From an uncultured Pelagibacteraceae bacterium (GTDB taxonomy: Bacteria; Pseudomonadota; Alphaproteobacteria; Pelagibacterales; Pelagibacteraceae), in the NCBI GenBank assembly GCA_902543485.1, contig CACBYP010000005.1, positions 1 through 64,000 of the forward strand: 64,000 nt of DNA, given 5' to 3'. Positions within the stretch are counted from its first letter, which is position 1; each line of letters begins with the position of its first letter. The position numbers and the translations under genes are program-made. Of the stretch, positions 18,693 to 27,717 are shown piece after piece. Below the pieces are notes generated by a model. That model searched no databases. It was given only the letters and a program-made list of their open reading frames with translations, and had not been told where the DNA came from.

Positions 18693-18712
18693 TAATTGTA
18701 AATTTACAATTA
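18693..18712. promoter_or_regulatory. 20-bp perfect palindrome in a divergent promoter region
   Basis: TAATTGTAAATTTACAATTA is a perfect inverted repeat in the 108-base gap between NDUFA12 and the NrdJ-C-like gene. A plus-strand TATAAT follows at 18716-18721, and a second smaller palindrome ATGTATATACAT lies at 18728-18739. The site would cover the -35 region of the rightward promoter. I cannot name the regulator; it does not look like an NrdR box. Short AT palindromes do arise by chance in such DNA, but 20 exact bases are notable. Confidence 0.5.
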
Positions 18713-18776
18713 GACTATAATTAAAAAATGTATATACATAAATCTTATCAAGATTCAATTTACAAATAGGATTACA

Positions 18777-19598
18777 ATGGCAAAATATTTAGTTGAAACA
18801 TATTACACATGTAGCTTTAAAGTATCTCATTATTTAGATGATATAAATGAAGAAAATCTTAACAATTTAGAGAAAAATGACGATGGAAAATTTGAAATTA
18901 TCGATATCAAATTAGATAATAGAAAAACAAAAAACCTTCAAGATACCAAAAGTAGTAAAGTAGAAGTTGTTTCACAACCAATTAGTAATCAAGATATTAA
19001 AAATAGTAATAAAACCAAACCAATCGATGAGAATTTTAAAAAAAACATAACTGATAATATAGGTAAAAGATTTAGTATGCCTGATAGAAGAAAAGGTTAT
19101 ATCCAAAAAGCCTCAATAGGTGATCACAAAGTATATTTGCATACTGGTGAATATGAAGATGGTAAAATAGGAGAAATTTTTATTGATACTAGTAAAGAAG
19201 GTGAGCTAGTAAAGGCTCTTATGAATAATTTTGCAATAGCAATATCATTAGGTCTTCAATATGGAGTTCCACTAGATGAATTTGTAAATGCATATTTAGA
19301 TACAAAATTTGAACCTTCTGGAAAAGTTTACGGAAATGATAGAATAATGAGCGCAAGTTCAATATTAGATTACATTTTTAGAGAACTAGCAATTTCTTAC
19401 TTAAATAGAGAGGATTTGGCTCACACCCCGTCTATAACTGGAAATTCTGATACAAAAGAAAGTCAAGACAGCGAAGATCAAAATCAACTAATTAAACTTG
19501 TAAAAGATATTACAAGTAAAGGTTTTGTTAGAAACGACTACAAAAAGAAGCTGGTAGATTTGTCAGATATTAGAATAAACCTTAAAGGAAAAAAATAA
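18777..19598 (+). CDS. Free-standing NrdJ C-terminal-domain-like protein
   Basis: A 273-residue protein. Residues about 98-217 closely resemble the C-terminal domain of B12-dependent (class II) ribonucleotide reductase Nrd[60 protein letters not shown] and [16 protein letters not shown]. No catalytic barrel, radical-loop Cys or B12 site is present. The first 50 residues ([20 protein letters not shown]) form a separate small domain, then a polar linker, and a polar C-terminal tail. It is single, between a palindromic promoter and convergent aspS. It may regulate or assist nucleotide reduction, or have been reused; function is unknown. Confidence 0.78.
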   Translation: MAKYLVETYYTCSFKVSHYLDDINEENLNNLEKNDDGKFEIIDIKLDNRKTKNLQDTKSSKVEVVSQPISNQDIKNSNKTKPIDENFKKNITDNIGKRFSMPDRRKGYIQKASIGDHKVYLHTGEYEDGKIGEIFIDTSKEGELVKALMNNFAIAISLGLQYGVPLDEFVNAYLDTKFEPSGKVYGNDRIMSASSILDYIFRELAISYLNREDLAHTPSITGNSDTKESQDSEDQNQLIKLVKDITSKGFVRNDYKKKLVDLSDIRINLKGKK

Positions 19599-21380
19599 TT
19601 AATTTTTTCTTTTTGAAATATTAAGTTCTTTCAATTGATTTTCGTCTACTTCAGACGGTGCATTCATCATTAAATCCTGAGCATTTTGATTCATTGGGAA
19701 CATCGTTACCTCTCTAATATTTTTTTCTTCTGCTAATAACATTACAATCCTATCTATACCAGGAGCAATACCACCATGAGGAGGTGCGCCATAGCTTAAA
19801 GCATTAATCATACCACTAAATTTCTCATTCACTTTTTCCTCAGAGTAACCAGCAATTTTGAATAATTTATACATTAAATCAGGTTTATGGTTCCTGATTG
19901 CTCCTGAAGATAATTCAATACCATTACACACAATATCGTATTGAAAAGCTTTTAGTTTCAGGGGTTCTGAAAGATCTAAATTGTCAATATCACCTTGCGG
20001 CATTGAAAAAGGGTTGTGGCTAAATTCGATCTTTTTGGTATTTTCATCTATTTCAAACATTGGATAGTCCACTACCCAACAAAATGAGAAAACATTTTCA
20101 TCAATTAAATTCAACTCATTTGCTATTTTATTTCTCGCATTACTTAATAATTTCTCAACTTCAGATTTATTTCCGCAAGACATAAATATTGTATCACCTA
20201 CTTCAGCATTCATTTTTGTCATTATCTCTTTGATAGGCTCTTCAGAAAAAAATTTTCCCACAGGTCCTTTAGCGCTCAATTTCTCTGAATTTTCTATAGA
20301 AAAATATGCAAGACCAGATGATCCTTCATCTTTTGCCCATTTATCAATTCCGTCAAAAAAACTTCTTGGTTTTTGAGATGTATTTTTTGTAACAATTCCT
20401 CTTACTATCGATCCTTTACTTACTAATTTTTTAAATATTTCAAAGTTAACATCGTCTCTTTTAAAAATTTCAGTAATATCAGCTATTTCCAAAGGATTTC
20501 TTAAATCTGGTTTGTCAGAACCGTATTTAAGCATAGCCGTATCAAAAGGAATTCTTGGAAATTTTTCATGGAGTAACTTTTTAGAGGAAAATTTTTTGAA
20601 TAAATTTACAAATAACTCCTCAACTATTTTGAATACATCCTCTTGTTCTACAAAAGACATTTCCAAGTCAAGTTGATAAAACTCACCTGGACTCCTGTCA
20701 GCTCTTGCGTCTTCATCTCTAAAACACGGTGCAATTTGAAAATATTTATCAAAACCAGATACCATGATTAATTGTTTAAATTGTTGTGGTGCTTGAGGTA
20801 ATGCGTAAAATTTACCAGGATTTAGTCTGCTTGGTACTAAAAAGTCTCTAGCACCCTCTGGGCTAGATGAAGTTAATATAGGTGTTTGATATTCTAGAAA
20901 ACCATATTTTTGCATTTCAGTTCTAATAAATGAAATAATTTTGGATCTTAAAATAATATTGTTATGAATCTTATTTCTCCTTAAATCTAAAAATCTGTAC
21001 TTTAATCTAATCTCTTCAGAATATTCTTGATCTGAAAAAACAGGTAGTGGTAATTCCTTAGTTCTTGCAAGTATTTTAAATTTTTCAATTCCTACCTCAA
21101 TTTCTCCAGTATTTAAATTTTTGTTAATTGTATCTTTTTCTCTAGCTAAAACTTTACCTTCAACTTGTAGTACAGTTTCTAATGGAAGTTTTTCTATTTC
21201 TTTAAATATTTTTTTGCCCTCATCAATTACACATTGAGTTAGTCCATAGTGATCTCTTAAATCTAAAAATAATAGATTTCCATGATCTCTTTTTTTATTT
21301 ATCCAGCCTGATAACTTTATTATTTGATCTTTGTTATTTAAAGTTAGTTCTCCGCAAGTGTGTGTCCTATATTTACTCAA
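19599..21380 (-). CDS. aspS: AspS, aspartyl-tRNA synthetase
   Basis: A 593-residue class II synthetase with an N-terminal OB anticodon domain (YRTHTCGELTLNNKDQIIKL), then the catalytic core (motif 2 FRDEDARADRSPGEFYQLD, motif 3 GIAPGIDRIVMLL) and a GAD insertion in between. This is the bacterial long form. It charges tRNA-Asp, and in species lacking AsnRS also tRNA-Asn; that cannot be decided here. The ATG overlaps the stop of the Hda-like gene by 4 bases. Confidence 0.97.
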   Translation of the reverse strand: MSKYRTHTCGELTLNNKDQIIKLSGWINKKRDHGNLLFLDLRDHYGLTQCVIDEGKKIFKEIEKLPLETVLQVEGKVLAREKDTINKNLNTGEIEVGIEKFKILARTKELPLPVFSDQEYSEEIRLKYRFLDLRRNKIHNNIILRSKIISFIRTEMQKYGFLEYQTPILTSSSPEGARDFLVPSRLNPGKFYALPQAPQQFKQLIMVSGFDKYFQIAPCFRDEDARADRSPGEFYQLDLEMSFVEQEDVFKIVEELFVNLFKKFSSKKLLHEKFPRIPFDTAMLKYGSDKPDLRNPLEIADITEIFKRDDVNFEIFKKLVSKGSIVRGIVTKNTSQKPRSFFDGIDKWAKDEGSSGLAYFSIENSEKLSAKGPVGKFFSEEPIKEIMTKMNAEVGDTIFMSCGNKSEVEKLLSNARNKIANELNLIDENVFSFCWVVDYPMFEIDENTKKIEFSHNPFSMPQGDIDNLDLSEPLKLKAFQYDIVCNGIELSSGAIRNHKPDLMYKLFKIAGYSEEKVNEKFSGMINALSYGAPPHGGIAPGIDRIVMLLAEEKNIREVTMFPMNQNAQDLMMNAPSEVDENQLKELNISKRKN

Positions 21381-22048
21381 TTTATTATCTCTTTTATTAT
21401 TTTAAAGTTAATAGATTTCTTTTTCTTTAAACTCAATTCATCAATCTTATATATAAATTCATGCATTTTACTATACGATCTAGCAATTCTTTTTATAATA
21501 TAATCTATAATTTTGTTATCCAATTTAATTTGTCTATCGGAAAAGCTTTTTAAAATTATTGCATAAATCAACTCATCATCTGGCTGTTCAATTCTAGCGA
21601 TAATGCAGTTCTTTAATCTTGATAATAAATCTGGGAGTGTGAATTTCATTGTATCTATTGATTTTTTTGACGAGATTAATAAATATTTATTATCCTGTTC
21701 AACTAAATTAAATATAGAATAAAGAAGTTTTTCGTCAAAACTTTCATCCAAGTCTTCAATTATTATACTGTTTGAAAGTTTAATTTTTTTTAAAATCTTA
21801 TTTTCGATATTGTTGCTATATAAATATAGAGCGTTACTTTTTTTTTTAAATATGTTTGATAAATGTGTTTTGCCAGAATATTTTTCTCCAGCTAAGTTGA
21901 CAATTTTTTTTTCCCATTTAGGCCAGGCCTCTATAATATTTTTTGCAAAATAATTACTTTTAGATACATAGTAATCATTTTCATCAAAACTTTCAGTAAT
22001 TCCAAAGTCTAAGAGTTTTTGATCTAATTCTCTCATTCTATATTCCAA
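21377..22048 (-). CDS. Hda-like DnaA-family ATPase
   Basis: A 223-residue protein of the DnaA/Hda AAA+ group without the DnaA DNA-binding helix-turn-helix. The N-terminus QKLLDFGITESFDENDYYVS is followed by a Walker A-like GEKYSGKTHLSNIF near residue 55 and IIIEDLDESFDEKLL in place of Walker B. LLISSKKSIDTMKFTLPDLLSRL is the typical sensor region. Members in alphaproteobacteria (HdaA) help inactivate DnaA after initiation. The overlap with DUF2066 (16 bases) and aspS suggests one transcript. Confidence 0.82.
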   Translation of the reverse strand: MEYRMRELDQKLLDFGITESFDENDYYVSKSNYFAKNIIEAWPKWEKKIVNLAGEKYSGKTHLSNIFKKKSNALYLYSNNIENKILKKIKLSNSIIIEDLDESFDEKLLYSIFNLVEQDNKYLLISSKKSIDTMKFTLPDLLSRLKNCIIARIEQPDDELIYAIILKSFSDRQIKLDNKIIDYIIKRIARSYSKMHEFIYKIDELSLKKKKSINFKIIKEIIN

Positions 22049-23109
22049 ATATTACTAGATGAATTTATGTTTATATCATTTACTTTTAAAGTATTTAGAA
22101 ATTTTTCAGGATTATTATTGTAAGTTATTTTATATATAATATCTTCACTACTAATTTTTTCTATTTCATATTCATATACAAAATCTGATTGATTTAATAT
22201 ATTTTCTAATTTCTCTGAAATTATGAAATTGCTGTTTTTTACTGAAATTTTTATGGGTATTGAAATTGAGGTATTGATTTTATTAATTAACTTCCATTTG
22301 TCTTCGTATAAATTTTTTAAGTTTAAAATAATTTGATCTAATAGTTTATTATCTTTATAATTTATGTTTTTTTTATCTAAATTAAATTTAAAGTTTGAAT
22401 TTGAAAAACTAATTTTGGAAAATATTTGTAAATTTTTTTTATTTTTATAAAATACAACAATAAAAATATTTTCGAAGTTATATTTATTTGTAATCTCAGA
22501 TAAATCATTGTTTTCAATATTATTTTTTAATCTTTGAAAAAGACGAAAATTTTCAATATTTTCATCTGGTAAATTATAATTTAATAAGAAATAATTTTTA
22601 TTAACATTATTCCAATTGTTATAAAAATAATTTTGATCAAAAAACTTAATTTCATTACTTTGTATATCAATTAAAATTGGGATAAAAAGCACGTCTGTAT
22701 CTTTTGGAACAGAGGAAATAACATTTTTTCCTCTAATAAATGATAATAATTTTTCTTTGTCAAACTTAACCTCAAAATCAACCTCATAATTATTGTCTAC
22801 AAATTTCTCATTTGTTATGGAAAAATTATCTATCAATGAATTAATTTTATTGCTTGGCACATTTTTAAATAAATTTTTATCTTTACTTTCTACAATTCTA
22901 AAAATTAATGTTTTAAATCCTTTTTTGAAAGCCTTTTTTATTACTTCATCTTTGTTAAAATTTATGTCGTATTGTTCTTTAATTTTAATATTTTTAACTG
23001 TGTAATTGTCTGCAAATACTATAGTTGTGGAAAACTTGATAAAAACTAAAATGAAAAGTAAAAAAAAAAAGTATAAGTAAATATTAATTTTATTTTTGAT
23101 TAAAAACAT
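22033..23109 (-). CDS. DUF2066 envelope protein
   Basis: A 358-residue protein with a hydrophobic N-terminal segment (about 10-33, LYFFFLLFILVFIKF) ending near FAD, consistent with a signal peptide or anchor. The mature N-terminal part (YTVKNIKIKEQYDI...EVIKKAFKKGFKTLIFRIV) matches DUF2066. The remainder is AT-codon-driven Asn/Lys-rich sequence with weak conservation. In alphaproteobacteria this family lies between purM and hda, as here. Molecular function is not known. Its ATG is only 9 bases from the divergent purM ATG. Confidence 0.78.
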   Translation of the reverse strand: MFLIKNKINIYLYFFFLLFILVFIKFSTTIVFADNYTVKNIKIKEQYDINFNKDEVIKKAFKKGFKTLIFRIVESKDKNLFKNVPSNKINSLIDNFSITNEKFVDNNYEVDFEVKFDKEKLLSFIRGKNVISSVPKDTDVLFIPILIDIQSNEIKFFDQNYFYNNWNNVNKNYFLLNYNLPDENIENFRLFQRLKNNIENNDLSEITNKYNFENIFIVVFYKNKKNLQIFSKISFSNSNFKFNLDKKNINYKDNKLLDQIILNLKNLYEDKWKLINKINTSISIPIKISVKNSNFIISEKLENILNQSDFVYEYEIEKISSEDIIYKITYNNNPEKFLNTLKVNDININSSSNIWNIE

Positions 23110-23118
23110 AACTTAAAC

Positions 23119-24141
23119 ATGGTATCGAAAAATTTTACATATGAGAAAAGTGGTGTAAGCATAAAAAAAGCAGATAAATTTATTAAATTTATATCCTCAA
23201 GCACAAAAAAATCAAAAAAAAGTGGTAAATTTAAGAATATTGGAGGTTTTGGAGCGCTTACAAAACTGCCAAGTAATTTAAAGAAACCATATCTTGTAAC
23301 TAGCACAGATGGAGTTGGTACAAAAATTGAAGTTGCAAATATGCTAGGTAAATTTGATACAATTGGAGTGGATCTTGTGGCAATGTGTGTAAATGACATT
23401 ATAGTTCAAGGAGCGAAACCTTTAATTTTTTTAGATTATATATCTGTCGAAAAAATCGATACAAAAAAGCTAAAAAATATAATTAGAGGAATTATTAAAG
23501 GCTGCAAATTAGCTGACTGTGAATTAGTTGGTGGAGAAACTGCAGAAATGCCTGGAACATATTCCAAAGGTAAATTTGATATTGCAGGATTTTCTTTAGG
23601 CTTAGTAGAGAAAGACAAAATATTATTAAATAAAATAAAAGAACAAGATTTGGTACTGGCAATACCTTCCAGTGGTCTCCACTCAAATGGATATTCCTTA
23701 GTAAGACATATTATAAAAAAAAAGAAAATTAATATAAAAAAAAATTCATTTTTAAAAAAAGAATTATTGGTACCAACTAAAATATATGTATTGCATGTAT
23801 TAGAATTAATTAAAAAAAAATATTTGAATGCTTGTGCAAATATCACTGGTGGTGGATTAAAAGACAATATTGAAAGAATAATACCTGATAATTACTGCGC
23901 TGAAATAAATTTAGAAAAAATAAAAACATTAAAAATATTTAGATGGCTTAAAAGTCAAGGTGTTAGTGATCAAGAAATGTTAAAAACTTTTAATTGTGGT
24001 GTGGGTTTTTGTTTAATAGTAAAACGTTCAAACTACAAAAAAGTAATTAGAGTATTTCCAAAAAAATATAAACCATATGTCATTGGAAAAATTACAAAAA
24101 ATTCAGAAAAAGTAAAATTGAGTGGAAAAGTTATCTGGTAA
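23119..24141 (+). CDS. purM: PurM, phosphoribosylformylglycinamidine cyclo-ligase
   Basis: A 340-residue AIR synthetase. FTYEKSGVSIKKADKFI, the ATP-site segment YLVTSTDGVGTKIEVA, DLVAMCVNDIIVQGAKPLIF, LVGGETAEMPGTY and NITGGGLKDNIERIIP are family blocks. It closes the imidazole ring in purine synthesis. purN overlaps its end by 20 bases. The region 23700-23830 is extremely A-rich (runs of AAA Lys codons) but the frame is intact. Confidence 0.97.
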   Translation: MVSKNFTYEKSGVSIKKADKFIKFISSSTKKSKKSGKFKNIGGFGALTKLPSNLKKPYLVTSTDGVGTKIEVANMLGKFDTIGVDLVAMCVNDIIVQGAKPLIFLDYISVEKIDTKKLKNIIRGIIKGCKLADCELVGGETAEMPGTYSKGKFDIAGFSLGLVEKDKILLNKIKEQDLVLAIPSSGLHSNGYSLVRHIIKKKKINIKKNSFLKKELLVPTKIYVLHVLELIKKKYLNACANITGGGLKDNIERIIPDNYCAEINLEKIKTLKIFRWLKSQGVSDQEMLKTFNCGVGFCLIVKRSNYKKVIRVFPKKYKPYVIGKITKNSEKVKLSGKVIW

Positions 24142-24700
24142 AAAAAATACAGCAGTTTTAATAAGTGGTAGAGGTAGTAATCTAAGATCACTAGTTAAAT
24201 ATTCAAAAACAAAAAAATCTTTAATTAGAATTGTTCTAGTTGTCTCTAATAATTTTAGTGCAAAAGGATTAGATTATGCAAATAAGTCTAAGATCAATAA
24301 TGTCTTTATTAAAGATTCTAATAAAAAAAGTTTTGAAGATCGTTTGTTAAAATTGTTAAAAAAGAATAATGTTGATTTGATTTGTTTAGCTGGATTTATG
24401 AAAATACTATCAGGTAGTTTTATAAGAAAATATAATAAACCTATACTTAATATTCACCCTTCTCTTCTTCCTAAGTATAAAGGCCTAAATACACACAATA
24501 AAGCAATTCAAAATAAAGACAAATACTCTGGAGCTACAGTTCATATCGTCAATGAGAAATTAGATTCAGGTAAGATTATATTACAAAAAAAAGTAAAAAT
24601 TTTAAAATCTGACAGTGGAAAAAGTTTAGAAAAAAAAGTTTTAAAAATCGAGCATAAAATATACCCAAAAGCAATTATTAAATTATTATCTACTTATTAA
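24122..24700 (+). CDS. purN: PurN, phosphoribosylglycinamide formyltransferase
   Basis: A 192-residue GAR transformylase. The GTG at 24122 is the first codon after an in-frame TGA, and no later start precedes the conserved TAVLISGRGSNLRSLV. The active-site region is ILNIHPSLLPKYKGLNTHNKAI with the catalytic Asn-His, and SGATVHIVNEKLDSGKII carries the catalytic Asp. It uses 10-formyl-THF in purine synthesis. The 20-base overlap with purM indicates coupled translation. It overlaps the convergent ndk end by 11 bases. Confidence 0.95.
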   Translation: MEKLSGKKNTAVLISGRGSNLRSLVKYSKTKKSLIRIVLVVSNNFSAKGLDYANKSKINNVFIKDSNKKSFEDRLLKLLKKNNVDLICLAGFMKILSGSFIRKYNKPILNIHPSLLPKYKGLNTHNKAIQNKDKYSGATVHIVNEKLDSGKIILQKKVKILKSDSGKSLEKKVLKIEHKIYPKAIIKLLSTY

Positions 24701-25100
24701 AAAAGAAATCTAATTCAATCTTAGCATTTTCAAGACTGTCTGAACCATGAACAGAGTTTTTATCAATTGATATACCGTATTTTTTCCTCAAAGTACCCTC
24801 ATCTGCGTCAACTGGATTTGTTGCTCCCATTAATTTTCTATTTTCCACAACAGCATTTTCTCGTTGTAAAGTCATGACAACAATAGGGCCTGAAGACAAA
24901 TAATTGCATAAATCGTTATAAAATGGTTTGGACTCATGTACTTTATAAAACCTTTCGGCTTCCTCTTTAGATATATGGATTTTTTTTTCTTTTATAATTT
25001 CAAATCCTTTGTTTACAAATTCCTGCTTAATCTGATCCTGAAGATTTCTTTCAACTGCATCTGGTTTAATTATCGATAGAGTTTGCTCAATATTACTCAT
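24690..25100 (-). CDS. ndk: Ndk, nucleoside diphosphate kinase
   Basis: The start is set at the ATG 25100-25098 (MSNIEQTLSIIKPDAVERNL), giving 136 residues. A GAGG ribosome site lies six bases upstream, whereas the earlier in-frame TTG at 25112 adds only four unconserved residues. The active-site His is in GSDSLENA context NSVHGSDSLENA, and the RKLMGATNP block is conserved. It balances NTP pools by phosphotransfer. It overlaps the end of pepA by 8 bases. Confidence 0.95.
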   Translation of the reverse strand: MSNIEQTLSIIKPDAVERNLQDQIKQEFVNKGFEIIKEKKIHISKEEAERFYKVHESKPFYNDLCNYLSSGPIVVMTLQRENAVVENRKLMGATNPVDADEGTLRKKYGISIDKNSVHGSDSLENAKIELDFFFNK

Positions 25101-26532
25101 AGTTATCCTCAATTAATTTATTTAACAATCTAACTCCGTATCCAGTTGCACCGCCTGAGTTGAGCGCTCCTCCATATTTTGAAAATGCCATACCAGCAAT
25201 ATCTAAGTGAGCCCAAGGTGTTTTTTTTAAAATGAACCTCTGTAAAAACTGTGCTGCTGTAGTTGACCCTGCTCCACCTACATAATTTATATTTTGCATA
25301 TCTGCGTTTTTAGAATTTATTAATTTGTCGAAATTTTCATTTAGAGGCATTCTCCAGAGTTTTTCTTCAACACTTTCACCTGCATCAATTAGTTGTTTAG
25401 ATAATTTATCATCATTTGAAAATAAGCCTGCATATTCTGATCCAAGAGAAACAATTATCGCTCCAGTTAAGGTTGCTAAATCAACAATAAATTGTGGATT
25501 AAACTTTTCTTCTGTGAATGTTAAAGCATCAGCTAAGACCAACCGACCTTCAGCATCAGTATTCAAAACTTCAATAGTTTTTCCACTGTATGATTTTACT
25601 ATATCACCAGGTCTCTGTGCGTTTCCACTTATCATGTTTTCAACAAGACCAACAACTCCAACTGCATTAATTTTTGCTTTTCTAAGTGCAAGAGTTTTCA
25701 TAAGGCCAACAACTGTAGCAGAGCCAGCCATATCATATGTCATGTCTTCCATAAATTTTGCTGGTTTAAGTGAATATCCTCCAGTATCAAAACATACACC
25801 TTTTCCAACAAAACTTAGTGGTTTGGATTTATTTTTTGCACCATTCCATTCTATTGTTATTAAGTATGATCCTCTAATACTTCCTTGTCCTACGCCTAAC
25901 AAGGCATTCATACCTAATTTTTTTAATTTCTTTTGATCATACACGGTAACTTTTAATCCAAATCTTCTTAATTTAGTTATACGTTTTGCATATTCATCAG
26001 GATGAAGCACATTGCCAGGTTCAGACACTAAATCTCTTGTTAGAAAAACACCCTCTAGAAGTGAATTTAATTTATTTCTTATCATATTCGTTTTTTTATA
26101 TTTATTTCCAACCACATATAGATTTGTAATTATATTTTTTGACTTATCTGTTTTATAAATATTAAAATCATATGATTTAAGTTGTGCACCATGTAAAAAT
26201 TTTTCTAGTTGTATATTTGTTGGAAAAGACGAATTTGCCTCAAAAAAAGTATTTTCAAATTTATTATTTTTTAAGAATACATACAAATTTGATCCAAGCT
26301 TTTCAAAATCTAATGAAGTTTTAGACTTTGAACAGTCTACAAAAATATAGGTTTTATCATCTATATTTTTTGTAAGAAATTGTTTCTCCTGGAATAATTT
26401 ACTTTTTGTAAATAAAGATTTATTTGAAGATTTAAGAATTTTATTTTTATAATTTTTATCCTTTAATAAAATAATCTCAATATCTTTGGCTACTTTTGGT
26501 ATTTTAGTTACAAATTCTAATTTTAGCTTCAT
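25093..26532 (-). CDS. pepA: PepA, leucyl aminopeptidase (M17)
   Basis: A 479-residue M17 metallopeptidase. The N-terminal domain is divergent. The catalytic domain has SFVGKGVCFDTGGYSLKPA, MTYDMAGSATVVGLM and the signature NTDAEGRLVLADAL that supplies zinc ligands, and the C-terminus ends with WAHLDIAGMAF. It removes N-terminal residues from peptides in the cytoplasm. It is upstream of ndk with an overlap and divergent from lptF. A 203-codon antisense frame inside it is a shadow. Confidence 0.96.
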   Translation of the reverse strand: MKLKLEFVTKIPKVAKDIEIILLKDKNYKNKILKSSNKSLFTKSKLFQEKQFLTKNIDDKTYIFVDCSKSKTSLDFEKLGSNLYVFLKNNKFENTFFEANSSFPTNIQLEKFLHGAQLKSYDFNIYKTDKSKNIITNLYVVGNKYKKTNMIRNKLNSLLEGVFLTRDLVSEPGNVLHPDEYAKRITKLRRFGLKVTVYDQKKLKKLGMNALLGVGQGSIRGSYLITIEWNGAKNKSKPLSFVGKGVCFDTGGYSLKPAKFMEDMTYDMAGSATVVGLMKTLALRKAKINAVGVVGLVENMISGNAQRPGDIVKSYSGKTIEVLNTDAEGRLVLADALTFTEEKFNPQFIVDLATLTGAIIVSLGSEYAGLFSNDDKLSKQLIDAGESVEEKLWRMPLNENFDKLINSKNADMQNINYVGGAGSTTAAQFLQRFILKKTPWAHLDIAGMAFSKYGGALNSGGATGYGVRLLNKLIEDNYE

Positions 26533-26586
26533 TTTTTTGAAATATTTAATAGATAATGTTGTATATTTATAAAATTTTGAATTTCA

Positions 26587-27717
26587 ATGAATAAATTAAT
26601 ATTTCGAAAATTATCTTATGATATATTGAGTTTTTTTTTGCTATCCTCACTAGCAATTACATCTATTGTATGGGTAGTTCAAGGTGTAAATCTATTAGAT
26701 ATAGTTACTGAAAAAGGGCATGCTATAAGTGTCTATTTTTTCTACTCACTTTTAAATATTCCAAAAATTTTCAGTAAACTTTTAATATTCACATATTTTT
26801 TAACTTTATTTGTTATATTGTCTAGATACGAGGAAAATAATGAGATTTTAGTTTTTTGGACTAATGGAATTAAAAAAATTTCATTTATAAACTTTATTGG
26901 AAGACTTTCATTAATATTTCTTTTTATACAATTATTTCTAAACTTATTTATAGTACCTTACTCTCAAAACTTAGCACAAAATTATCTCAAAGATTCTTCA
27001 TTAGACTTTTTTCCAAAACTCATAGAAGAAAAAAAATTTTCGAATTTACTTGAAAATTTGACAATATTTGTAGAGGAACATAATGGAGACGGCAATTTAA
27101 AAGGTATCTACATTAAAGAACAACTTGAAAATAATGAAGAAAAAATAATATTGGCAAGTAAAGGCAAGTTATTACAGAAGGATGATAAGTTTAGTTTTGA
27201 GCTTTTTGATGGAAAAATTACAAGTATTACTTCGAAAATGAGTTTTAACTTGGGATTTAAAGAAACAATATACGAATTATCAGATTTTAATACCAAAACT
27301 AGAAAAATAAGAAAGTTAAATGAAACTAACAGTATATTTTTATTTAATTGTTTAATTAATAATTTTAGTAAAAGAAAAGATGATATTTTAAGGTGTGGTA
27401 ATCAAGACACATTTTTAATTAGAGATATTTACGAAGAAATATTTAAAAGATTTATTAATCCATCATATATAATTATTTTGTCATTGGTAAGTTCGCTAAT
27501 AATATTAGGTTCGAAAGCCAATTTTCTACAAAAATATAATAAAATTTTTTTATTTTTTTTAGGTTTTGGAATTATTTTGTTTTCTGAACTAGGTTATAAA
27601 TTTATAACATCACACGAACAAATTGAATATATTTTTATATTTTTGCCAGTAATTTTAATATTTATTTTTTATATATTTATTTTTATTAAATCAAATTTTA
27701 ATTTTAAACTTTTATGA
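26587..27717 (+). CDS. lptF: LptF, LPS export permease
   Basis: A 376-residue YjgP/YjgQ-type permease. Three N-terminal membrane segments (about 12-35, 50-75, 95-115), a central periplasmic beta-jellyroll region (about 130-280) and three C-terminal segments (about 295-370) give the expected layout. With LptG and LptB it extracts LPS from the inner membrane. It is the first gene of lptF-lptG-lptD-surA-like-pdxA-rsmA. Its stop overlaps the lptG start by 4 bases. LptF and LptG are assigned by order and similarity. Confidence 0.88.
   Translation: MNKLIFRKLSYDILSFFLLSSLAITSIVWVVQGVNLLDIVTEKGHAISVYFFYSLLNIPKIFSKLLIFTYFLTLFVILSRYEENNEILVFWTNGIKKISFINFIGRLSLIFLFIQLFLNLFIVPYSQNLAQNYLKDSSLDFFPKLIEEKKFSNLLENLTIFVEEHNGDGNLKGIYIKEQLENNEEKIILASKGKLLQKDDKFSFELFDGKITSITSKMSFNLGFKETIYELSDFNTKTRKIRKLNETNSIFLFNCLINNFSKRKDDILRCGNQDTFLIRDIYEEIFKRFINPSYIIILSLVSSLIILGSKANFLQKYNKIFLFFLGFGIILFSELGYKFITSHEQIEYIFIFLPVILIFIFYIFIFIKSNFNFKLL

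Noticed and set aside
23700..23830. Possible frameshift in the poly-A rich part of purM
   Set aside because: The reading frame stays open and conserved blocks occur on both sides in the same frame.
23436..23867. 143-codon minus-strand ORF inside purM
   Set aside because: Opposite strand of an intact purM; Phe-rich translation of AAA runs, no motif.
25325..25936. 203-codon plus-strand ORF inside pepA
   Set aside because: It is antisense to well-conserved PepA catalytic motifs, is Ser/Pro-rich like a shadow frame, and has no ribosome site or known family.
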